DNA of 64,000 bases from Candidatus Intricatilinea gracilis (GCA_016702605.1 JADJDQ010000001.1:496001-560000), one strand, 5' to 3'; positions 8,518-19,938 are shown, counted from the stretch's first letter. Made by a program: numbers and translations. The notes: generated from the letters alone by a model not told the origin.

Positions 8518-10005
8518 ATGACGCGCACACTCATCAACACCCAGAGTTTTACCGACGCGGCTGCCGCCCTGGCACATGCCGCTTCGATCTACGACAGCGG
8601 CATTGCCCACCTGCGCAAGGCGCTGATCGAATTTGTCGGCGGACGCGATTTCGACGAACGCGTGCGCGCCTGTTACCCCTTCGTGCGTGTGCGGGTCGAC
8701 ACGGTCGCGCGCGCCGATTCACGCCTGGCCTACGGCTTCGTCACCGGCCCGGGCCTGTACGAAACCACACTCACGCGGCCCGACCTGTACGGCGACTACT
8801 ACCTCAAGCAGTTCGAGCTGCTGCTGCGCAACCACGGCGTGGCGCTCGAGGTGGGGCTGTCGAACCAGCCGATACCGGTGCACTTCAGCTTTGCCGAGAA
8901 CGACCACATCGAGGGTTCGATGTCGGCCGAAAAACGCATGCTGATGCGCGACCGCTTCGACCTGCCCGACCTGGCGGCCATGGACGACGGCATCGCCAAT
9001 GGCACACACGAGCCGCAGTCCAGCGCCGACGGCCACACGCGCAGGCCACTGGCGCTGTTCACCGCACCGCGCGTGGACTACTCGCTGCACCGGCTGCGCC
9101 ACTACACCGGCACGGCGCCCGAGCACTTCCAGAACTTCGTGCTTTTCACCAACTACCAGTTCTACATCGACCAGTTCATCAAGCTCGGCCACGAGCTGAT
9201 GGCCGACCCGAACGGCGCCGATCTGGCTTTCGTGGAGCCGGGCAACGTGGTGACACGCCGCGTCGGCATCGCGCCCGAAGCGTCGGACGCCCTGGGCGCC
9301 GCGCCGCCGCGCCTGCCCCAGATGCCGGCCTACCACCTGGTGCGCCCGGGCAGCACCGGCATCACCATGGTCAACATCGGCGTAGGCCCGGCCAATGCCA
9401 AGACCATCACCGACCACATCGCCGTGTTGCGCCCGCACGCCTGGTTGATGCTCGGCCATTGCGCCGGCCTGCGAAACACCCAGCATCTGGGCGACTACGT
9501 GCTGGCGCACGGTTATGTGCGCGAGGACCATGTGCTCGACGAAGACCTGCCGCTGTGGGTGCCGATCCCGCCGCTGGCCGAGGTGCAACTGGCGCTCGAG
9601 CAGGCGGTGGCCGACGTCACCCAGCTGTCGGGTTATGAACTCAAGAAGATCATGCGCACCGGCACCGTGGCCAGCACCGACAACCGCAACTGGGAACTGC
9701 TGCCCAACCGTGTGCCCGAACGGCGCTTCAGCCAGAGCCGCGCCGTGGCGCTGGACATGGAGTCGGCCACCATCGCCGCCAACGGCTTTCGCTTTCGGGT
9801 GCCCTACGGCACGCTGCTGTGTGTGAGCGACAAGCCGCTGCACGGCGAGATCAAGCTACCCGGCATGGCCAACCAGTTCTACCGCGAACGGGTCGACCAG
9901 CACCTGCGCATCGGCATGCGCGCGCTCGAGATCCTCAAACATCAGCGCCTGGACCAGTTGCACAGCCGCAAGCTGCGCAGCTTCGACGAAGTCGCCTTCC
10001 AGTAA
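8518..10005 (+). CDS. amn: AMP nucleosidase
   Basis: Hydrolyses AMP to adenine and ribose-5-phosphate and thereby regulates adenylate pools. The 495-residue length matches bacterial Amn. The N-terminal half is the Amn-specific regulatory domain (YPFVRVRV, FSFAENDHIEG). The C-terminal half is the purine-nucleoside-phosphorylase-like domain with MVNIGVGPANAKTITDHIAVL, GHCAGLRN, a MESATIAANGFRFRVPYGTLLCVSDKP block, and the closing GEIKLPGMANQFY. Complete and intact. The downstream diguanylate cyclase starts 36 bp later on the same strand. Confidence 0.95.
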   Translation: MTRTLINTQSFTDAAAALAHAASIYDSGIAHLRKALIEFVGGRDFDERVRACYPFVRVRVDTVARADSRLAYGFVTGPGLYETTLTRPDLYGDYYLKQFELLLRNHGVALEVGLSNQPIPVHFSFAENDHIEGSMSAEKRMLMRDRFDLPDLAAMDDGIANGTHEPQSSADGHTRRPLALFTAPRVDYSLHRLRHYTGTAPEHFQNFVLFTNYQFYIDQFIKLGHELMADPNGADLAFVEPGNVVTRRVGIAPEASDALGAAPPRLPQMPAYHLVRPGSTGITMVNIGVGPANAKTITDHIAVLRPHAWLMLGHCAGLRNTQHLGDYVLAHGYVREDHVLDEDLPLWVPIPPLAEVQLALEQAVADVTQLSGYELKKIMRTGTVASTDNRNWELLPNRVPERRFSQSRAVALDMESATIAANGFRFRVPYGTLLCVSDKPLHGEIKLPGMANQFYRERVDQHLRIGMRALEILKHQRLDQLHSRKLRSFDEVAFQ

Positions 10006-10041
10006 GTCGCTTCAGAGCCAGCAGCGCCTGCCCAGCACCGG

Positions 10042-11193
10042 ATGACGACGATGGCCTTCGACATCCTCACGCTGCACCTCGTCCTGACGATCCACCTGTT
10101 TCTCGCCGCGGCGCTGCTGCCGGTGCTGATGGGTCGACGCCCCGGCCAGGCGGCACGCTGGGCCCAGGCCAGCATGGCGGCGCAGGCGCTGGGCTGGGCA
10201 CTCATGATCGTGTCGTCGCGCGGGGCCGAGCGGGTGTTGTCGTCGCTGGCCATCGCCGGCATGGCGTGCAGCCTGTTTTTCATGCAGCGCGCACTGGCTC
10301 AGTGGCTGGGCCGGCGACCGTTGCAAGGATTGATGAAGCTGGCCTGTGTCGCCGGGCCGCTGGTCTACGCCCTCGGCTTCGACCACTACGCCTTTCGTGT
10401 CGCCTGGGCCAACGGCTGGATTGCACTGCAGATGGTGCTGCTGTGCCTGGCCACGCTGGGTTCCGAACGCCCGACCGGCAAGGCCTGGCGGGTGCTCATC
10501 TGCGTGTGTATGTTCGCCATGGCCGTGGTGACAGCCTGGCGCGGCGTGCTGGGTGGTTTCTACACCGAGCTGTACCCGGTTTTTGACGCGCCGCACCCGG
10601 TCAACATTGCTTCGGCCCTGCTGCTCAACGTGACGCTGGTGATGATCACCGTGGCCCTGCTGGTGGCCTGGCACGAAGAAGCCGAGGCCAAGCTGCACGA
10701 ACTGGCCATCACCGACGGCCTCACCGGCCTGCTCAACCGGCGCGCCTGGCAGGAACGCGCCACCACACTCTTTGCCGACGCCCAGCGCCACGGCCATGGC
10801 CTGGTGCTGCTGATGATCGACCTCGACCACTTCAAGCTCATCAACGACCGTCTCGGTCACGAAGCCGGCGACCATGCCCTGCAGCTGGTGGCGCGGGTGC
10901 TGAAGGCCACCGTGCGCAGCGCCGACCTGGTCGGGCGTTACGGCGGCGAAGAGTTCTGCGTGCTGCTGACCCACACCGACGCTACCTCGGCGCTGGCCTT
11001 CGATCAACGCCTGCGCAAGGCCCTGGCTACGGCGGTGCAGGCCGAGCTGGACACCCCCCTCGACTACAGCGCCGGCCTGGCTGCACTGCGCCTGGCCGAC
11101 ACCAGCATCGCTGCCTTGCTCAAACGTTCGGACGAGGCGCTGTACGCCGCCAAACAGGCCGGCCGCGGGCGACTCGAGATCGCGCGCGAATAG
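10042..11193 (+). CDS. Membrane-anchored diguanylate cyclase
   Basis: Predicted to make cyclic di-GMP from two GTP. Residues 1-208 hold about six hydrophobic membrane segments, an integral sensor-like module of unknown ligand. The GGDEF domain occupies about 222-383, opening with AITDGLTGLLNRRAW and metal-binding MIDLDHFKLIND (258-269). The active-site loop is GGEEF at 301-305. An inhibitory I-site RxxD (RSAD, 292-295) lies exactly five residues before it, so product feedback is expected. No EAL domain follows. The gene ends at a 9-bp GC hairpin (11194-11215) without a T-tract, facing a convergent gene. Confidence 0.92.
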   Translation: MTTMAFDILTLHLVLTIHLFLAAALLPVLMGRRPGQAARWAQASMAAQALGWALMIVSSRGAERVLSSLAIAGMACSLFFMQRALAQWLGRRPLQGLMKLACVAGPLVYALGFDHYAFRVAWANGWIALQMVLLCLATLGSERPTGKAWRVLICVCMFAMAVVTAWRGVLGGFYTELYPVFDAPHPVNIASALLLNVTLVMITVALLVAWHEEAEAKLHELAITDGLTGLLNRRAWQERATTLFADAQRHGHGLVLLMIDLDHFKLINDRLGHEAGDHALQLVARVLKATVRSADLVGRYGGEEFCVLLTHTDATSALAFDQRLRKALATAVQAELDTPLDYSAGLAALRLADTSIAALLKRSDEALYAAKQAGRGRLEIARE

Positions 11194-11242
11194 CGCTGCC
11201 GCCACAGCGGCAGCGTCGCCGCGGCTCGCAGCGAGTGACCGA

Positions 11243-11548
11243 TCAGTCGCTCGACTGCGCCACCAGGTTGAAGTGCTCCACCAGCGGCGGCTGCGCAAAA
11301 AACGGCCCGACGATGGCGCGCCACTCGGCAAACGCTGGCGAGCCACGGAAGTCCACCGTGTGGTTTTCGAGTGTGGCCCACCAGATCTGCAGCAGGTACC
11401 GCTCGGGCGTCTCGATGCACTTGTTGACCTTGTAGCCCTTGAAACCCACCGCCTTGGCGATCACGGTCTCGACACCACGCTGGATGGCGGCGTCGAATTC
11501 GGCCTGTTTGCCAGGCTGGATGCGGATGTCGGCAACTTCGAGAATCAT
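11243..11548 (-). CDS. Antibiotic biosynthesis monooxygenase (ABM) domain protein
   Basis: A 101-residue single-domain protein of the dimeric alpha-beta barrel type. The opening strand is MILEVADIRIQPGKQAEFDAAI. The aromatic core includes YLLQIWWATLENHTVDFRGSPAFAEWRAIVGPFF, and the tail is PPLVEHFNLV. Family members include cofactor-free monooxygenases and heme-degrading enzymes, but many have no known activity. GGAGA seven bases before the ATG at 11548 supports this start over the open frame upstream. A run of eight C residues on the coding strand lies just upstream of that site. Confidence 0.8.
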   Translation of the reverse strand: MILEVADIRIQPGKQAEFDAAIQRGVETVIAKAVGFKGYKVNKCIETPERYLLQIWWATLENHTVDFRGSPAFAEWRAIVGPFFAQPPLVEHFNLVAQSSD

Positions 11549-11743
11549 GAATATGTCTCCATGGGGGGGGTGGGCGCGCATGCTAGCCGCAGCCGAGAAG
11601 CATCACCGGCGACGACCACCCGACCCGCCACCTGCAGCGCGGCGACAGCGCGTTTCACCCTGGCGCTGCCGCACAGGCCGTGGAACACTCGCGGCACGCC
11701 GAACTGCCGGGCATCACCAGGCAGGCACGCGTGAGGGGGCAGC

Positions 11744-13396
11744 ATGGCGATCGTCCACATCAGCTACAGCCGCGACAACATCACTCACCTCGGGCGGGTG
11801 CTCGAACTGGCCAGGCGACTGCAAGGCGCGGGCATCGAGACACGGCTTCATGAGCTGCGCGATGCCGCCGGTCAGGCTGGGGACATCCCCGAGCCGGCGT
11901 GGCTGCACAACCCGGCCGAGGGCCCGGTGCTGGTGGTGTGGTCGCCGGCCTATGCAGCGCTGACGGCCGGACCGGACACAGGCGACACATCGAGCGCAGC
12001 CCGGCAACGGTTCGGCGCCGAGGTCAGCGCCGTGGCCGTGTTGTTCGACCCGGCGCATGCGGACTTGTTGCCCGCGCCGCTGACGCGCCGCAAACCCTAT
12101 GTGATCTCCACCGAGACCGATTTCCAGCACCTGCTGTCCGACCTGCGCGGCGGCGGGCTGAATCCGGTTCGACCGGCGATGGCAGCACGACCAGCAGACC
12201 AGGGCAACGGCGCCGCTCGCGCTCGGCCAGAGCAGACGGCCAGCGTTGGAACGCCGCGGCCGATTCAGCTTGTGACGCAGCCCATGCCGGCCGGACGACC
12301 GGCGACCCAGCCGTGGTCAGGCAAGTTGGCAAGACTGCAATCCACGCTGCGCAGCGTGTTCTCGCGGGGGCCGACTGCCGCCGAGTCCTCCCCTACTGCT
12401 GCAGCACCGCCGCCGACGCGCGGCGACTACGACGATGACACCTGGCCGGGTGCTCCGCTCGAACAGGGCGCGCCGGTGAGCGCGGCGGCCGAACCACCCG
12501 AGGCACCAGCCGCGGCAACTGCCCCACCAGCCGAGGCCGAGCCGGTCTGGTTCGGCGCCACCTCGCCGCGCCGGGCCGTGCCGGGTGATCAGCTCACCGC
12601 CGCGCTGGCCGTCTACATCGCGTCGCGCCGCCAGTCGGCGCAGGACAAGCTGGCGGCGTTTGGTGAGCCCGGCGATCGGCAACTGCTCGACCTGGCGCCC
12701 GACGGCGACGCCTGCTGGGCACTCGGCGCGCCGGTGACGGTGACGTTGTCGGGGCGACATGTCAGCGTCCAGCCACCCAGGCGCGAGTTCTTGTGGAACG
12801 GCAAGGAGAACCTCGCGGCCTTCGAGGTGAGCGTGGCGCCCGATGCCCCGCCGGGCAAGGTGACGCTGACCTTCCAGGTGGCGCTGGCCGGTGTCCCGAT
12901 GGCCTTTGTGCCGATGCCGATGGAGATCGGCGCGCCGGGTGCCAGGCCCGAGCTGAAGCCCGAAGCGATCGAGCAGCAGCAGCGAGCGCCACGTTCGGCG
13001 TTTGCGTCCTATTCGTCGGCCGATGCCGCCGAGGTGACGGGGCGACTGTCGACGCTGCAACGCTGGTCACCCACACTCGCCATCTTCCAGGACTGCCTGG
13101 ATCTGCAGCCCAACGAGGCGTTCAAGGCCCAGCTCGAACACGAGATCGCGTCGCGCGACGTCTTCTTGTTGTTCTGGTCGACCCATGCCGCTGCCTCGCA
13201 GTGGGTGCGCTGGGAATACGACCAGGCGCGCATCGCCAAGGGCCTGGACGCCATCGTGCCCATGCCGCTGCAGGACCCGTCCATCGCCCACCCGCCACCG
13301 GAATTCGAGACCGCACATCTGCGCGATCGTTTCATGATGGCCGGCTACGCGTTGCAGGCCATCAGGCAGCAGGCGACGACCATGCCACCGCCATAG
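11744..13396 (+). CDS. Protein with two TIR-like domains
   Basis: A 550-residue cytosolic protein. Residues 1-about 150 (VHISYSRDNITHLGRVLELARRL, then VLVVWSPAY) read as a degenerate TIR/SEFIR-like domain. About 170-270 is a low-complexity Ala/Pro-rich linker. About 275-405 is a beta-rich domain (RAVPGDQLTAALAVYI) that I do not recognise. About 413-550 is a better TIR domain: SAFASYSSADAAEV, IFQDCLDLQPNEAFKAQLEHEI, and SQWVRWEYDQA. That last segment carries a Glu (about 491) at the position of the catalytic Glu of NAD-cleaving TIRs. It stands alone between core genes. A signalling or defence role is possible but unproven. Confidence 0.78.
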   Translation: MAIVHISYSRDNITHLGRVLELARRLQGAGIETRLHELRDAAGQAGDIPEPAWLHNPAEGPVLVVWSPAYAALTAGPDTGDTSSAARQRFGAEVSAVAVLFDPAHADLLPAPLTRRKPYVISTETDFQHLLSDLRGGGLNPVRPAMAARPADQGNGAARARPEQTASVGTPRPIQLVTQPMPAGRPATQPWSGKLARLQSTLRSVFSRGPTAAESSPTAAAPPPTRGDYDDDTWPGAPLEQGAPVSAAAEPPEAPAAATAPPAEAEPVWFGATSPRRAVPGDQLTAALAVYIASRRQSAQDKLAAFGEPGDRQLLDLAPDGDACWALGAPVTVTLSGRHVSVQPPRREFLWNGKENLAAFEVSVAPDAPPGKVTLTFQVALAGVPMAFVPMPMEIGAPGARPELKPEAIEQQQRAPRSAFASYSSADAAEVTGRLSTLQRWSPTLAIFQDCLDLQPNEAFKAQLEHEIASRDVFLLFWSTHAAASQWVRWEYDQARIAKGLDAIVPMPLQDPSIAHPPPEFETAHLRDRFMMAGYALQAIRQQATTMPPP

Positions 13397-13540
13397 ACAG
13401 GGGCCGCAGACGCCCCCCCCCTGCGCGGATGCCAGTCTCCACGCTTCATCGTTCGCCGCCTGGCGGCAAGCCGGCAGACACACGGCGGCGAACCTGAAGC
13501 GCAGAGGCTGCAGCTGCACTCACCTGAGACAATGGCGCAA

Positions 13541-13572
13541 AGCGCCGGGCCCCAAGCCCGGCGCTGCCCTTT
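13541..13572. terminator. Hairpin between the TIR gene and prfC
   Basis: A perfect 10-bp stem (AGCGCCGGGC with GCCCGGCGCT) and 5-nt loop is followed by GCCCTTTCC. It lies 145 bp after the TIR gene and about 20 bp before the prfC start. It could terminate the TIR transcript or fold in the prfC leader. The T-run is poor. Confidence 0.45.
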
Positions 13573-13585
13573 CCGGCCCGTACCC

Positions 13586-15244
<1,659 letters not shown>

Positions 15245-15245
15245 T

Positions 15246-16419
15246 TCAAGCCGGCGGATTGGCACTCGGCAACGGATAGGTGCCGGGCACCAGGATGCTG
15301 CGGTCCACGCCAGTGAGCTGGGTGTGGCCGCAGAAGGCCATGGAGATGTCGAGCTCCTTGTGGATGATCTGCAGCGCCTTGGTGACGCCAGCTTCGCCCA
15401 TGGCACCCAGGCCGTAGACCATGGCGCGGCCGATCATGGTGCCGCGGGCACCCAGGGCCCAGGCCTTGAGCACGTCCTGGCCGCTGCGGATGCCGCCGTC
15501 CATCCAGACCTCGATCTGGTCGCCCACCGCCTCGACGATGGCCGGCAGGGCCTCGATGCTGGCCAGCGCGCCGTCGAGCTGACGCCCGCCGTGGTTGCTG
15601 ACGACGATGGCGTCGGCGCCGCTGGCCACCGCCAGGCGCGCGTCTTCCACATCCTGGATGCCCTTGAGGATGAGCTTGCCGCCCCACTTTTCCTTCACCC
15701 AGGCGACGTCGGCCCACGAGAGGCTGGGGTCGAACTGCTCGTTGGTCCAGGCCGAGAGCGACTTCATGTTGCTCACGCCCTTCACGTGGCCGACCAGGTT
15801 GCGGAAGGTGTGGCGCTTGGTGCCGGCCATGCCAAGGCACCAGCGCGGCTTGGTCATCAGGTTGATGATGTTCTTGAGGGTGGGGCGAGGGCGGCGCCGT
15901 GAGGCCGTTCTTGAGGTCCTTGTGGCGCTGGCCGATCACCTGCAGGTCGAGCGTGAGCACCAGGGCACTGCACTTGGCGGTGCGCACCCGCTCGATCATG
16001 TTGGCCATGGCCTGGCGGTCGCGCATCATGTAGAGCTGGAACCAGAAGGGCGCGGTGGTGTGTTCGGCAATGTCCTCGATCGAACAGATGCTCATGGTCG
16101 AGAGCGTGAACGGGATGCCGAACTTCTCGGCCGCGCGGGCGGCGTGGATCTCGCCGTCGGCGTGCTGCATGCCGGTCAGGCCCACCGGGGCGATGGCCAC
16201 CGGCATCTTCGCGGTCTGGCCGACCATCTGCACGGCGGTGCTGCGGTTCTCCATGTTCACCGCCACGCGCTGGCGCAGCTTGATCTTGCCGAATTCGCTT
16301 TCGTTGGCGCGGTAGGTCGACTCGGTCCACGAGCCGGAGTCGGCGTAGTCGTAGAACATGCGCGGCACGCGTTTTTCGGCCAGCGCGCGCAGGTCTTCGA
16401 TGTTGGTGATGACGGGCAT
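15246..16419 (-). pseudogene. lldD: FMN-dependent alpha-hydroxy-acid (L-lactate-type) dehydrogenase, frameshifted
   Basis: Two overlapping frames together make one 390-residue FMN alpha-hydroxy-acid oxidase/dehydrogenase. The first part starts MPVITNIEDLRALAEKRVPRMFYDYADSGS and runs to KDLKNGLTAPP. The second resumes with TLKNIINLMTKPRW-like sequence and continues through DAIVVSNHGGRQLDG (catalytic His and Arg), DGGIRSGQDVLKA and GRAMVYGLG. The total length of 1174 nt is one more than a multiple of three, consistent with one inserted base near 15888, within a G/C-rich run. Both halves are otherwise fully conserved, so a sequencing error is as likely as recent inactivation. Seven C residues separate the GGAGA site from the ATG. 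Confidence 0.85.
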
Positions 16420-16600
16420 GGGGGGGCAGTCTCCGTTGTTGTTCGGCTGGCGACCGCGTCCCGCCTGGCGGCGGGCTGGCGCGGGTCAAGGCGGCGGCGA
16501 TGCTAGCGAAGCGCGGCAAGGAACGTCCTGAAAATTCTTCAGCCCGCACATGCTTGGGCTGACAAGCGTCTGGGTGAACAGGAGCACTGCAACGTCCGAC

Positions 16601-16630
16601 TTGTCCACAGCCCACGTCGGCCGCTATACT
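16601..16630 (+). promoter_or_regulatory. Sigma-70 promoter of the str operon
   Basis: TTGTCC (16601-16606) and TATACT (16625-16630) are separated by 18 bp, about 100 bp upstream of the rpsL start. Position and sequence fit the main promoter of rpsL-rpsG-fusA-tuf-rpsJ. Inferred from consensus only. Confidence 0.7.
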
Positions 16631-16728
16631 CGCGGGCTTTTCGGCGGATTGCGTCGGCTCTTGTGCTGCGCGTGTCCGACCCCGGAAGAGATCAAGTTGT
16701 AACTTCAAACGGGAACAAGTTACCCACC

Positions 16729-17106
16729 ATGCCGACCATCAATCAACTCGTGCGCCACGGCCGTCAGGCCGAAGTCACGAAGTCCAAATCACCTGCCATG
16801 CAGGAATGCCCGCAGCGCCGCGGCGTCTGCACCCGCGTGTACACCACGACCCCGAAGAAGCCGAACTCGGCGCTTCGTAAGGTCGCCAAGGTGCGCCTGA
16901 CCAACGGTTTCGAGGTCATCTCGTACATCGGCGGTGAAGGCCACAACCTGCAGGAGCACAGCGTCGTGCTCGTGCGCGGCGGCCGTGTCAAGGACTTGCC
17001 GGGTGTGCGTTACCACATCGTGCGCGGCTCGCTCGACCTGCAAGGCGTGAAAGACCGCAAGCAGTCGCGCTCCAAGTACGGCGCCAAGCGTCCCAAGAAG
17101 GCCTGA
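16729..17106 (+). CDS. rpsL: 30S ribosomal protein S12
   Basis: A 125-residue S12, a small-subunit protein at the decoding centre. The N-terminus MPTINQLVRHGR, the TPKKPNSALRKV loop and GGRVKDLPGVRYH are all present. Lys43 and Lys88, where streptomycin-resistance substitutions usually fall, are wild type. First gene of the str operon behind the promoter at 16601-16630. The start at 16729 is fixed by conservation; no strong Shine-Dalgarno is visible. Confidence 0.98.
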   Translation: MPTINQLVRHGRQAEVTKSKSPAMQECPQRRGVCTRVYTTTPKKPNSALRKVAKVRLTNGFEVISYIGGEGHNLQEHSVVLVRGGRVKDLPGVRYHIVRGSLDLQGVKDRKQSRSKYGAKRPKKA

Positions 17107-17277
17107 TCCGTCAGGCCATCGCCTCGCCAGGCGGCCGCAAGGCCAAGCGGCGAAACAGCGGGCCAGCCGACCGTTCAACGGTCTGCCCCCGAGTAAGTGG
17201 GTGGTCGCCAGAAGTCACCGTCGATCCCCGCGGCCGGGCCGAAAGCCCAGCCAACTGAAGCACCGAGAGGAAGAGAA

Positions 17278-17748
17278 ATGCCACGTCGTCGCGAAGTCCC
17301 CAAACGGGACATACTGCCTGATCCGAAGTTCGGTTCGGTCGATCTGTCCAAGTTCATGAACGTCATCATGGAATCGGGCAAGAAGGCCGTTGCCGAGCGC
17401 ATCATTTATGGCGCACTCGAGCAGGTCGAGAAGAAGGCCGGCAAGGATCCGCTGGAGATCTTTCTGACCGCGCTGAACAACGTCAAGCCGATGGTCGAAG
17501 TCAAGAGCCGCCGCGTCGGTGGTGCGAACTACCAAGTTCCCGTGGAAGTTCGCCCCATCCGCCGGATGGCCCTGGCCATGCGCTGGTTGAAGGAATCTGC
17601 GCGCAAGCGCAGCGAGAAGTCGATGGCCCAGCGTTTGGCCAACGAACTGCTGGAAGCCTGCGAAGGCCGCGGCGGTGCGATGAAGAAGCGCGACGAAGTG
17701 CACCGCATGGCTGAAGCCAACAAGGCGTTCTCGCACTTCCGTTTCTGA
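17278..17748 (+). CDS. rpsG: 30S ribosomal protein S7
   Basis: A 156-residue S7, the primary 16S 3'-domain assembly protein. The start MPRRREVPKRDILPDP, then KFMNVIMESGKKAVAERIIYGAL, VGGANYQVPVEVRP and the tail KKRDEVHRMAEANKAFSHFRF are diagnostic. GAGAGGAAGAG immediately precedes the ATG at 17278. It lies 171 bp after rpsL and 87 bp before fusA in the same transcription unit. S7 is the autoregulatory protein of this operon in E. coli; whether that holds here is not visible. Confidence 0.98.
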   Translation: MPRRREVPKRDILPDPKFGSVDLSKFMNVIMESGKKAVAERIIYGALEQVEKKAGKDPLEIFLTALNNVKPMVEVKSRRVGGANYQVPVEVRPIRRMALAMRWLKESARKRSEKSMAQRLANELLEACEGRGGAMKKRDEVHRMAEANKAFSHFRF

Positions 17749-17835
17749 TCCGAGCCTCACCAGGCTGACCGAGCCCCCAGGCCGCACTCAGGGTTGTCAC
17801 CAACCCGGGGGCGGCCCCTGCATTTGGAGTGAACC

Positions 17836-19938
17836 ATGTCCCGCATGACCCCCATCGAGCGCTACCGCAACATCGGTATCTCTGCGCACATCGATGCCGG
17901 CAAGACCACGACGACCGAGCGCATCCTCTACTACACCGGTGTGAACCACAAGATCGGTGAAGTCCATGACGGCGCAGCCACCATGGACTGGATGGAACAG
18001 GAACAGGAACGCGGGATCACGATCACCTCCGCTGCCACAACCTGTTTCTGGAAGGGCATGGACCTGTCCTTCCCCGAACACCGCATCAACATCATCGACA
18101 CCCCGGGCCACGTCGACTTCACCATCGAAGTCGAACGCTCGATGCGTGTGCTCGACGGCGCCTGCATGGTGTATTGCGCCGTGGGCGGCGTGCAGCCGCA
18201 GTCCGAGACCGTCTGGCGCCAGGCCAACAAGTACAAGGTGCCGCGTCTTGCCTTCGTGAACAAGATGGACCGGACGGGTGCCAACTTCTTCAAGGTCTAT
18301 GACCAGATGAAGACGCGCCTGAAGGCCAACCCCGTGCCCATCGTCATCCCCATCGGCGCCGAAGACACCTTCACCGGTGTGATCGACCTCGGCAAGATGA
18401 AAGCCATCATCTGGGACGAAGCCTCGCAGGGCATGAAGTTCAACTACGAGGAAATCCCTGCGGCGCTGCTGGCCGACGCCCAGAAGTGGCGCGAAAACAT
18501 GGTCGAGGCAGCTGCCGAGTCCAGCGAAGACCTGATGAACAAGTACCTCGAGACGGGTGAACTGACCGAAGCCGAGATCAAGCTCGGCATCCGCACGCGC
18601 ACCATCGCTGCCGAGATCCAGCCGATGTTCTGCGGCACCGCGTTCAAGAACAAGGGTGTGCAGCGCATGCTCGACGGCGTCATCGACTTCATGCCGTCAC
18701 CGGCCGACATCCCGCCGGTGCCCGGCACCGACGACGACGACAAGCCGGTCGTGCGCCATCGCACCGATGAAGAGAAGTTCGCCGCGCTGGCCTTCAAGCT
18801 GATGACCGACCCCTACGTCGGCCAGCTGACCTTCGTGCGTGTCTACTCGGGCGTGCTGAAGTCGGGCGACTCGGTCTACAACCCGATCCGCGGCAAGAAG
18901 GAACGTATCGGCCGGATCCTGCAGATGCACGCCAACCAGCGTGAGGAAATCAAGGAAATTCTGGCCGGTGACATCGCCGCCTGCGTGGGCCTGAAGGACG
19001 TGACCACGGGCGAAACCCTGTGCGATCCGAGCTCGATCATCACGCTCGAGAAGATGATCTTCCCCGAGCCGGTCATTTCGCAAGCCGTCGAACCCAAGAC
19101 CAAGGCCGACCAGGAAAAGATGGGCATCGCCCTGGGCCGTCTGGCTCAGGAAGACCCGTCGTTCCGCGTCAAGACCGACGAAGAATCGGGCCAGACCATC
19201 ATCTCGGGCATGGGCGAGTTGCACCTCGAAATCATCGTCGACCGCATGAAGCGCGAGTTCGGTGTCGAGGCCAACGTCGGCAAGCCGCAGGTGGCCTACC
19301 GCGAGACCATCCGCAAGGCCGTGGCCGATGTGGAAGGCAAGTTCGTGCGCCAGTCGGGCGGCAAGGGCCAGTACGGTCACGTGGTGCTCAAGGTCGAGCC
19401 GCAGGAACCGGGCAAGGGCTTCGAGTTCGTCGACGCCATCAAGGGCGGCGTGGTGCCGCGCGAGTTCATCCCCGCTGTGGAAAAGGGCCTGATCGACACG
19501 CTGCCGAACGGCGTGCTGGCCGGCTTCCCGGTGGTGGACGTGAAGGTCACACTGACCTTCGGTTCGTACCATGAAGTCGACTCGAACGAAAACGCCTTCA
19601 AGATGGCCGCCTCGTTGGGCTTCAAGGACGGCATGCGCAAGGCCAGCCCGGTCATCCTCGAGCCGATGATGGCCGTGGAAGTCGAGACGCCCGAAGACTA
19701 CGCCGGCTCGGTGATGGGCGACCTGTCGTCACGTCGCGGCATGGTGCAGGGCATGGACGACATGCCCGGCGGCGGCAAGGTCATCAAGGCCGAAGTGCCG
19801 CTGTCGGAGATGTTCGGCTACTCGACCACGCTGCGTTCGATGTCGCAAGGCCGTGCCACGTACACGATGGAGTTCAAGCACTACAGCGAAGCTCCGAAGA
19901 ACGTGGCCGACGCCATCATCACGGCGCGCGGCAAGTAA
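17836..19938 (+). CDS. fusA: Elongation factor G
   Basis: A 700-residue translocase GTPase. The start is MSRMTPIERYRNIGISAHIDAGKTTTTERIL (G1), followed by RGITITSAAT (switch I), DTPGHVDFTIEVERS (G3), NKMDR (G4), domain II, and a C-terminal domain IV/V with GGKGQYGHV and the closing YSTTLRSMSQGRATYTMEF. Full length. A TTTGGAGTGAACC site precedes the ATG. Third gene of the str operon, followed by an RNA hairpin before tuf. Confidence 0.98.
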   Translation: MSRMTPIERYRNIGISAHIDAGKTTTTERILYYTGVNHKIGEVHDGAATMDWMEQEQERGITITSAATTCFWKGMDLSFPEHRINIIDTPGHVDFTIEVERSMRVLDGACMVYCAVGGVQPQSETVWRQANKYKVPRLAFVNKMDRTGANFFKVYDQMKTRLKANPVPIVIPIGAEDTFTGVIDLGKMKAIIWDEASQGMKFNYEEIPAALLADAQKWRENMVEAAAESSEDLMNKYLETGELTEAEIKLGIRTRTIAAEIQPMFCGTAFKNKGVQRMLDGVIDFMPSPADIPPVPGTDDDDKPVVRHRTDEEKFAALAFKLMTDPYVGQLTFVRVYSGVLKSGDSVYNPIRGKKERIGRILQMHANQREEIKEILAGDIAACVGLKDVTTGETLCDPSSIITLEKMIFPEPVISQAVEPKTKADQEKMGIALGRLAQEDPSFRVKTDEESGQTIISGMGELHLEIIVDRMKREFGVEANVGKPQVAYRETIRKAVADVEGKFVRQSGGKGQYGHVVLKVEPQEPGKGFEFVDAIKGGVVPREFIPAVEKGLIDTLPNGVLAGFPVVDVKVTLTFGSYHEVDSNENAFKMAASLGFKDGMRKASPVILEPMMAVEVETPEDYAGSVMGDLSSRRGMVQGMDDMPGGGKVIKAEVPLSEMFGYSTTLRSMSQGRATYTMEFKHYSEAPKNVADAIITARGK

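Noticed and set aside
6255..8540. A 761-codon open frame on the minus strand opposite the dehydrogenase and lipid-kinase genes
   Set aside because: It is a composition shadow: repetitive His/Gln/Arg/Gly-rich translation without domain motifs, directly opposite two well-supported genes.
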